DNA of 11,217 bases from Lachnospiraceae bacterium UBA3826 (lineage in GTDB: Bacteria > Bacillota > Clostridia > Lachnospirales > Lachnospiraceae), in NCBI GenBank assembly GCA_002393095.1, contig DGII01000122.1, positions 1 to 11,217 of the forward strand, in the 5' to 3' direction. The notes beneath the pieces were generated by a model. It had not been told where the DNA came from and did no database searches. It worked only from the letters and a program-made list of their open reading frames with translations. Below, piece by piece: positions 6,416-11,217 of this stretch; within the stretch, counting starts at the first letter, position 1; the number at the start of each line of letters is the position of its first letter. The position numbers and the translations under genes are program-made.

Positions 6416-7513
6416 ATGAGAGTAATTCATTGTGCGGATCTGCACTTAGATTCCAAGATGACCGGCAATCTCGACAGGATGCGTGCCAAGGAGAGAAAAG
6501 CCGAGCTTTTGAATACCTTCACTCGTATGGTGGACTATGCATCGGCTCATGATGTGGATGCTATACTGATAGCAGGAGATATGTTCGATACTGGCACAAT
6601 ATCCGCACTTACGCGTAATACCGTAAGGGACACGATATTGACCAACAGAGACATCGACTTCTATTATCTCAAGGGCAATCATGACAGGGACAGCTTCTTA
6701 TCTTCACTTGAAGAGGTTCCGGATAATCTCAAGCTCTTCAATGATAGCTGGAAAAGCTATCCCATGAATGATGACGGGAGTGTCATGTTGACTGCGACAG
6801 AGCTGTCGCCGGATAATAACAATACCTGCTACAATTCGCTCATATTAGAGCCTGAGCCCATCAATATAGTGATGCTGCACGGGCAGGAGACGGAGACCAA
6901 GACTAAGGACAGAGCGGAGGTAATTGCCTTAAGGGAGCTTAAAAATAAGAATATAGACTATCTTGCTCTGGGCCATATACATTCATATAAGGAAGAGAGA
7001 CTTGACGGAAGGGGTATATACTGCTATCCGGGATGTCTGGAGGGCAGGGGATTTGACGAGACGGGAGAACATGGCTTTGTTCTTCTTGATATTGACCCGA
7101 TTGGTCATAAGATTGAGACGGAGTTTATTCCCTTTGCATACAGGAGGCTGCACGAAGTGGATGTAGACTTATCCGGCTGTATGACTACAGGTGACATGAC
7201 GGATCGTGTTGTTCGCAGATTGAGTGAGGAGGATATTGATCCTAAGGATATGCTTAAGCTCGTCCTTAAAGGAGATATAGATATAGAAGCGGAGAAGGAT
7301 ACTGATTATATTCTTAAAAGCTTTGAGGAGAATTATTATTTCCTTAAGATATATGACGAGACTAAGCTTAAGGTGGATTACGAAGACTATAAGCTTGATA
7401 TGTCACTTAAGGGTGAGTATGTGCGTATGATAGAGGAAGCGACGGATATTAAGGATTCGGATAAGCCGGAAGTGATCAGGCTTGGGCTTATGGCTATCGC
7501 AGGAGAGCTGTGA
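6416..7513 (+). CDS. SbcD/YhaO-like DNA repair metallophosphoesterase
   Basis: A 365-residue calcineurin-like phosphoesterase of the SbcD/Mre11 group, closest in type to Bacillus subtilis YhaO, and predicted to be the nuclease subunit partnering the ATPase encoded next. Seen: D-L-H (Asp8, His10), G-D-M-F-D (Asp55), G-N-H-D (87-90, with catalytic Asn88-His89), H-G-Q-E (His155) and G-H-I-H (His187, His189), which together form the two-metal centre. The C-terminal third (about 240-365) is the less conserved region that in this family binds the ATPase. Known of the family: Mn-dependent exo- and endonuclease action on double-strand ends and hairpins. Cytoplasmic. The start has G-A-G-G-G-A-G about 10 bases upstream, and the M-R-V-I-H-C-A-D-L-H-L-D start is typical. 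Only 37 bases separate it from the ATPase gene, supporting a joint complex. Confidence 0.92.
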   Translation: MRVIHCADLHLDSKMTGNLDRMRAKERKAELLNTFTRMVDYASAHDVDAILIAGDMFDTGTISALTRNTVRDTILTNRDIDFYYLKGNHDRDSFLSSLEEVPDNLKLFNDSWKSYPMNDDGSVMLTATELSPDNNNTCYNSLILEPEPINIVMLHGQETETKTKDRAEVIALRELKNKNIDYLALGHIHSYKEERLDGRGIYCYPGCLEGRGFDETGEHGFVLLDIDPIGHKIETEFIPFAYRRLHEVDVDLSGCMTTGDMTDRVVRRLSEEDIDPKDMLKLVLKGDIDIEAEKDTDYILKSFEENYYFLKIYDETKLKVDYEDYKLDMSLKGEYVRMIEEATDIKDSDKPEVIRLGLMAIAGEL

Positions 7514-7550
7514 TGTCCGGGATGGAGATCATACGAAATGGAGACAGATT

Positions 7551-9899
7551 ATGAGACTGATCAATTGCCATATAGAGAATTTCGGCAGATTAAGCGGCTA
7601 CGACAGAGATTATACAGAAGGCTGTAACAGCATATTGGCCAGTAACGGTCAGGGCAAATCCACTCTTGCGGCCTTCATACGTGTGATGTTCTACGGCTTC
7701 GAAGGAGAAGGCAAGCGCAAGACCGGGGAGAACGAGCGTAAGAAATACGAGCCGTGGCAGGGCGGAGTCTACGGAGGAAGGATAAGATTCTCGGATGGAG
7801 AGAAGACCTACGATGTAAGCAGGACCTTTGGCTCTAAATCCTCTGAGGATACCTTTGAACTGAGAGATGCGTTGACTAATCTGGTCAGTAATGATTATTC
7901 GGACAATATAGGGGAGGAGCTCTTCAGGGTCAATGCCGAATCATACATGAGAACAGCCTACATCGGGCAGAATGATGTGATCACGCATACCACCGATGGC
8001 ATCAATGCCCTAATAGGTGGGATAGCAGATAATGAGGGCGATCTGGAAAGCTTCGAGAAGGCAGCGGGCAGGCTTGCCGACCTGCTTAATAAGGAGTCTC
8101 CCACAAGAGCCACAGGCTCTCTGTACAGACTGGAGGGTGAAGTGACTTCCTTAAGGACCAGGGTCAGGGAAGGCTCTGTGATAGTAGATTCCATACACAG
8201 ATTAGAGGACAGTATGGCCATAAGGCAGCAGGAGCTTGATGGTCTTAAGGAAGACAGAGAAGCCCTGATGGTTAAGCAGAGACAGATCGGTGCCTACAAG
8301 GACAAGCAGGCTCTTAAGGACAGATGGGAGATGCTTCGTACCGAGGCATCGGAGAGGACGGATGAAGCCAAGGTCAGAAGGGTAGCTTTTCCGAAGGATG
8401 TACCGGAGGAAGAGGAGCTTGCGGGCAATCAGGAGACGGCATCGGAGTATGCAAGGATATGCGAGAGTGTCTCGTTCTATACGCTTAATGCGGAAGAGGA
8501 TAATAAGATAAGAAGATATGCCGATACCTTCGCAGACGGACTTCCGGATATGAATGAGACTACGGTGCTCATACGCAAGTGGAGGGAGCACGATAAGAGT
8601 CTTGCGGATGAGACGGATAAAAAGGCAGAGCTTAAGGTGCTTAGAAGCGAGCTTGACAGTGTGCATAAGGCTGCCGGAGTCCTCCCGACCAAAGCCATAA
8701 TAGGTCTTGTGCTGATACTTGCGGCTATGATCGGAGCTGTTGCTTCCATACTCATTATGCCGACGAATGTACTGAGGTATGTCGGTGTAGGCATAGCGGG
8801 AGTCATGATGTTGGGCGGAGTGTTACTTACCGTGTTCGGCATACGGACACATAAGGCAGACCTTGAAGCAGATGCCAATGATATCGAGAAGGATATACGA
8901 AGGCTTGAGGCTTATATAGGCGAGGGCGAGAGATTCAGAAGAGAGGTTACGGAAAGTATAAGGAGGTATCTGGACAGATACGGCATTCCGATAGACCCTT
9001 CTGCGGTGACGGACGACCTTAGGCATCTGCATACCATGGCGGATGAGTATACAAGGCTTAAGGAGAAGAAGTCCGAGTATGAGAGGTGTATAAGCAGAAG
9101 AGATTCCGTAAAGCATACATTGGATAAGTACCTTGCAAAGCTTGGGATCAATCCCGAAAGCGATTATGTAAGGCAGCTTAACAGGCTTTCGATGGACTTA
9201 AGAAGCTATATCGAGGCTAAGGACAGAGAGGCGGCAGCTTTAAGAAGGGTGGAGGAGTTTAAGGAAGAGTATGATGTAAGCGAGCTTGAAGAACTGAGGC
9301 TTCCGGAGGATATGCCCACTCTGGCAACGCTTAATAATGAGATAGCGTCTCTAAGTGTACGTATAGACGAGGCAGCGGGTCATATAAGGGATGAGAGCAG
9401 ACAGCATGATGCCCTGCAGGAGAAGTACGAGATATGGGAAGAGGATCAGGCAAGCTTAGGTATCAAAGAACAACAGTTGCTTGATGGCAAGCACAGATAC
9501 AAGAATCTTAAGAATGCGTCGAAGTACCTTACAATGGCTAAGGAAAGCATTACGGCAAAATACATGGAGCCCCTGCTTACGGGCTTTAGTAAGTACTACA
9601 GCAGCGTGACGGGCACCACGGCGGATATGTACCATATAGATGCCAATACCAACATCACGGTAGATGAGCTTGGAGGTCAGAGGGAAACGGCGCTGCTCAG
9701 TACGGGGTATCAGGATCTTATAGGCTTTTGTCTGAGGCTTGCACTTATAGATGCCATGTATGAGGGAGAGAAGCCGGTGCTTATACTTGACGATCCCTTT
9801 GTGAACCTTGATTCGGAGAGGTTAAAAGGAGCACAGAGGCTTATGGATAAGCTGGCAGAGACTTATCAGATGATATATTTCAGTTGCAGGAACGCCTAG
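7551..9899 (+). CDS. SbcC/YhaN-like ATPase with membrane hairpin
   Basis: A 782-residue SMC/Rad50-like ABC ATPase, the partner of the preceding nuclease. Seen: Walker A N-G-Q-G-K-S-T (32-38); Q-loop Gln140 in Y-I-G-Q-N; long charged coiled-coil regions (about 165-375 and 435-670); two hydrophobic segments at about 382-403 and 408-431 joined by a short turn; ABC signature L-S-T-G-Y-Q (716-721); Walker B V-L-I-L-D-D (743-748); D-loop N-L-D (752-754). The place where SbcC/Rad50 has a CxxC zinc hook is taken by the transmembrane pair, and no CxxC is seen, as in B. subtilis YhaN. So the coiled-coil tip is probably in the membrane with the ATPase head in the cytoplasm. It is shorter than YhaN or SbcC. 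Start: ATG 7551 has TGGAGA 6 bases upstream and begins the conserved strand M-R-L-I-N-C; the frame is open back to 7482, but that would overlap the previous gene with unrelated residues. Confidence 0.9.
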   Translation: MRLINCHIENFGRLSGYDRDYTEGCNSILASNGQGKSTLAAFIRVMFYGFEGEGKRKTGENERKKYEPWQGGVYGGRIRFSDGEKTYDVSRTFGSKSSEDTFELRDALTNLVSNDYSDNIGEELFRVNAESYMRTAYIGQNDVITHTTDGINALIGGIADNEGDLESFEKAAGRLADLLNKESPTRATGSLYRLEGEVTSLRTRVREGSVIVDSIHRLEDSMAIRQQELDGLKEDREALMVKQRQIGAYKDKQALKDRWEMLRTEASERTDEAKVRRVAFPKDVPEEEELAGNQETASEYARICESVSFYTLNAEEDNKIRRYADTFADGLPDMNETTVLIRKWREHDKSLADETDKKAELKVLRSELDSVHKAAGVLPTKAIIGLVLILAAMIGAVASILIMPTNVLRYVGVGIAGVMMLGGVLLTVFGIRTHKADLEADANDIEKDIRRLEAYIGEGERFRREVTESIRRYLDRYGIPIDPSAVTDDLRHLHTMADEYTRLKEKKSEYERCISRRDSVKHTLDKYLAKLGINPESDYVRQLNRLSMDLRSYIEAKDREAAALRRVEEFKEEYDVSELEELRLPEDMPTLATLNNEIASLSVRIDEAAGHIRDESRQHDALQEKYEIWEEDQASLGIKEQQLLDGKHRYKNLKNASKYLTMAKESITAKYMEPLLTGFSKYYSSVTGTTADMYHIDANTNITVDELGGQRETALLSTGYQDLIGFCLRLALIDAMYEGEKPVLILDDPFVNLDSERLKGAQRLMDKLAETYQMIYFSCRNA

Positions 9900-9967
9900 C
9901 AGGTACATCCGTGTACATGCTTAACAAGGCGTGTAACGTCCATGTTACGGGACGCCTGGCAGGTACA
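9889..9967 (+). repeat. 19-bp imperfect direct repeat, 60-base offset
   Basis: Positions 9889-9907 and 9949-9967 match at 17 of 19 bases (core ACGCCTRGCAGGTACA). The first copy overlaps the last codons and TAG stop (9897-9899) of the YhaN-like gene; the second lies 37 bases before the next start. It may be a local duplication or a binding-site pair. Confidence 0.7.
9892..9957 (+). other. Two mutually exclusive hairpins before the HD-GYP gene
   Basis: Hairpin 1: ACGCCT (9892-9897) pairs with AGGCGT (9927-9932), and inside it AGCA-G-GTACA (9898-9907) pairs with TGTAC-A-TGCT (9912-9921) around a TCCG loop, with one mismatch and a 5-base bulge. Hairpin 2: the same AGGCGT plus GTAAC (9927-9937) pairs with GTTAC (9944-9948) and ACGCCT (9952-9957), with GGG bulged. 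Because AGGCGT is shared, only one can form at a time, as in attenuators and riboswitch expression platforms. There is no strong T-run after either (only GGGTTTT at 9978-9984), so termination is doubtful; effects on RNA stability or translation are possible. Not a match to the c-di-GMP-I riboswitch. Confidence 0.45.
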
Positions 9968-10004
9968 GATATACAGAGGGTTTTGAAGGAATAGGTGGAG
10001 AATT

Positions 10005-11217
10005 ATGAAGTTAAGCGAAGTGTCGGCAATACTTGATGAGAAGAAGACATCAGGGAACGCCATGTGGATGGGGAAAGAGGTATTCGCAGGGGTGTACCGG
10101 TACATGATGCGCTATCTGGAACGCTATAACGGTTCGGCGTATAAGCTGTTGTATACGGTTTTTTTCGATCTTAAGGACAATACACCTTTTGAGAAGGAGG
10201 CCGTGATCGGGGAAGCAAGGAATATCCTGCAACTCTCCCTACGTAACAGTGATATTCTCATGCAGGTGAGCGATAACCAGTTTTTCCTGCTGCTTATGGA
10301 GATTGATGAGGAGAATATCGGCAAGGTCATAGAACGTATCGATGTAGCGTGGAAGGCAAGTCCGTACAATATCGTAGCCAATTTGCTGTATGAGCAGGAC
10401 AGGGTATATCTCGATCATTACGAGCGGAAGGAGAATGTAAGGGATAATGACTGGGTTGCGGTAGTCGATGATAACACAATGAATCTCAGAATGGCCGAAC
10501 ACATCCTAAAAAAAGACGGTACAAGGGTGTCCTCCATGCAGTCCGGAGCGGAGCTTTTAAGCTTTTTGCAGGAGAATTCGCCGGATGTGATACTCTTAGA
10601 TGTAATGATGCCTGAGATGGACGGCTTCGAGACATATGGGAAGTTGTTGAAGGGCGGATATGACAATATTCCCGTTATCTTCCTTACCGCAGATGAGACG
10701 GAGGCTACAGAGACCAAGGGCCTTGAACTTGGAGCTCTTGATTTTATCAAAAAGCCCTTTGTGCCTGAGGTTCTTAAATTAAGGGTAAAAAACAGCATAG
10801 AGCTTATCAGGCTGCAGCGCAATCTGTCCGAAGCTGTCGAAAGCAAGACCAGAGAGAATAAGAGTCTGTTCATCCATGTGGTGCAATCACTGGCGGATGC
10901 CATAGATGCTAAGGATACATATACCAACGGTCATTCGGGACGTGTTGCGAAGTATTCTAAGGAGATAGCGGCCAGAGCAGGGTACGATCAGGAGGAGCAG
11001 GACAATATCTATATGATAGGTCTGCTGCATGATGTGGGCAAGATAGGTATTCCGGATCATGTCATCAATAAGCCCGGTAAGCTTAATGATGATGAATATG
11101 CGATGATCAAGAATCATCCCTCTATGGGAGCAAGGATACTGAAGAATATCAAGGAGATGCCGCAGCTTGCCATAGGTGCAAGATGGCATCACGAGAGATA
11201 TGACGGCAAGGGCTATC
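10005..11217 (+). CDS. Response regulator with degenerate GGDEF-like, REC and HD-GYP domains (partial)
   Basis: 404 codons are present before the right edge cuts the gene. Residues about 25-118 resemble a degenerate GGDEF domain: L-R-N-S-D-I-L is followed by V-S-D-N-Q-F-F where an active enzyme has G-G-D-E-F, so no cyclase activity is expected. Residues about 150-270 form a REC domain: acidic pair Asp155-Asp156, phospho-acceptor Asp199 in L-L-D-V-M-M-P-E-M-D-G, Thr228 and Lys250 in K-K-P-F. A short coiled linker leads to an HD-GYP domain (from about 285): His310 in N-G-H-S-G-R, H-D-V-G-K-I-G-I-P-D (342-351), His371 and H-H-E-R-Y-D-G-K-G-Y (395-404). Known of HD-GYP enzymes: metal-dependent hydrolysis of c-di-GMP or related dinucleotides. 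Inference: a phosphorylation-controlled phosphodiesterase in the cytoplasm. GGTGGAG precedes the ATG by 4 bases. The cognate kinase is not in the window. Confidence 0.9.
   Translation, partial: MKLSEVSAILDEKKTSGNAMWMGKEVFAGVYRYMMRYLERYNGSAYKLLYTVFFDLKDNTPFEKEAVIGEARNILQLSLRNSDILMQVSDNQFFLLLMEIDEENIGKVIERIDVAWKASPYNIVANLLYEQDRVYLDHYERKENVRDNDWVAVVDDNTMNLRMAEHILKKDGTRVSSMQSGAELLSFLQENSPDVILLDVMMPEMDGFETYGKLLKGGYDNIPVIFLTADETEATETKGLELGALDFIKKPFVPEVLKLRVKNSIELIRLQRNLSEAVESKTRENKSLFIHVVQSLADAIDAKDTYTNGHSGRVAKYSKEIAARAGYDQEEQDNIYMIGLLHDVGKIGIPDHVINKPGKLNDDEYAMIKNHPSMGARILKNIKEMPQLAIGARWHHERYDGKGY

Noticed and set aside
7482..7550. Upstream start for the YhaN-like ATPase
   Set aside because: It overlaps the preceding gene by 32 bases, encodes no conserved residues, and the ATG at 7551 has its own ribosome binding site and begins the conserved fold.
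9900..10004. c-di-GMP riboswitch before the HD-GYP gene
   Set aside because: The conserved core of the c-di-GMP-I class and its characteristic tetraloop/receptor segments were not found; the stretch is explained by local repeats and hairpins.

Overview
The window looks like a chromosomal segment of a Gram-positive anaerobe of the Clostridia, most likely the family Lachnospiraceae. This rests on strong AGGAGG-type ribosome binding sites, moderate G+C by eye, heavy use of AGA/AGG and ATA codons, and protein types: a GH2 enzyme of gut Firmicutes style, a Bacillus-type ThyA, a YhaO/YhaN-type nuclease pair and an HD-GYP response regulator. The genus cannot be fixed from the sequence alone. No rRNA, tRNA, CRISPR array, transposase or phage gene was seen.

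Layout. (1) Bases 1-250, minus strand: the N-terminal part of a DHH-family phosphoesterase running off the left edge, with a good promoter at 291-319. (2) Diverging from it, a cytoplasmic glycoside hydrolase family 2 enzyme (455-2626). (3) After a 163-base gap holding an extended -10 promoter and a perfect 12-bp palindrome, a beta-CASP metallo-beta-lactamase-fold ribonuclease-like protein (2790-4388). (4) A same-strand run follows: thymidylate synthase (thyA), dihydrofolate reductase (folA), a small Xre-type DNA-binding protein, an SbcD/YhaO-like metallophosphoesterase and an SbcC/YhaN-like ATPase with a transmembrane hairpin in its coiled coil. (5) Last is a response regulator with a degenerate GGDEF-like domain, a REC domain and an HD-GYP domain, cut by the right edge.

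How the genes fit together. ThyA turns dUMP into dTMP and oxidises methylene-tetrahydrofolate to dihydrofolate, which FolA reduces back. The two genes downstream of the Xre protein form a nuclease/ATPase pair of the kind that processes DNA ends or hairpins. The run therefore puts dTTP supply next to DNA repair, with a possible local regulator between. The outer genes (GH2, DHH, beta-CASP, HD-GYP) look like independent functions.

The two most unusual stretches are non-coding or ambiguous. A block of about 150-170 bases rich in inverted repeats sits between thyA and folA. It is flanked by two copies of GGAGGA and keeps an open reading frame into folA, as if a palindromic element had inserted at the folA ribosome binding site. 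A second structured stretch between the YhaN-like gene and the HD-GYP gene contains a 19-bp imperfect direct repeat and two mutually exclusive hairpins. No clearly new multi-gene system was found. The best leads are these two elements, the membrane-hairpin nuclease pair with its Xre neighbour, and the unusual domain order of the last gene.
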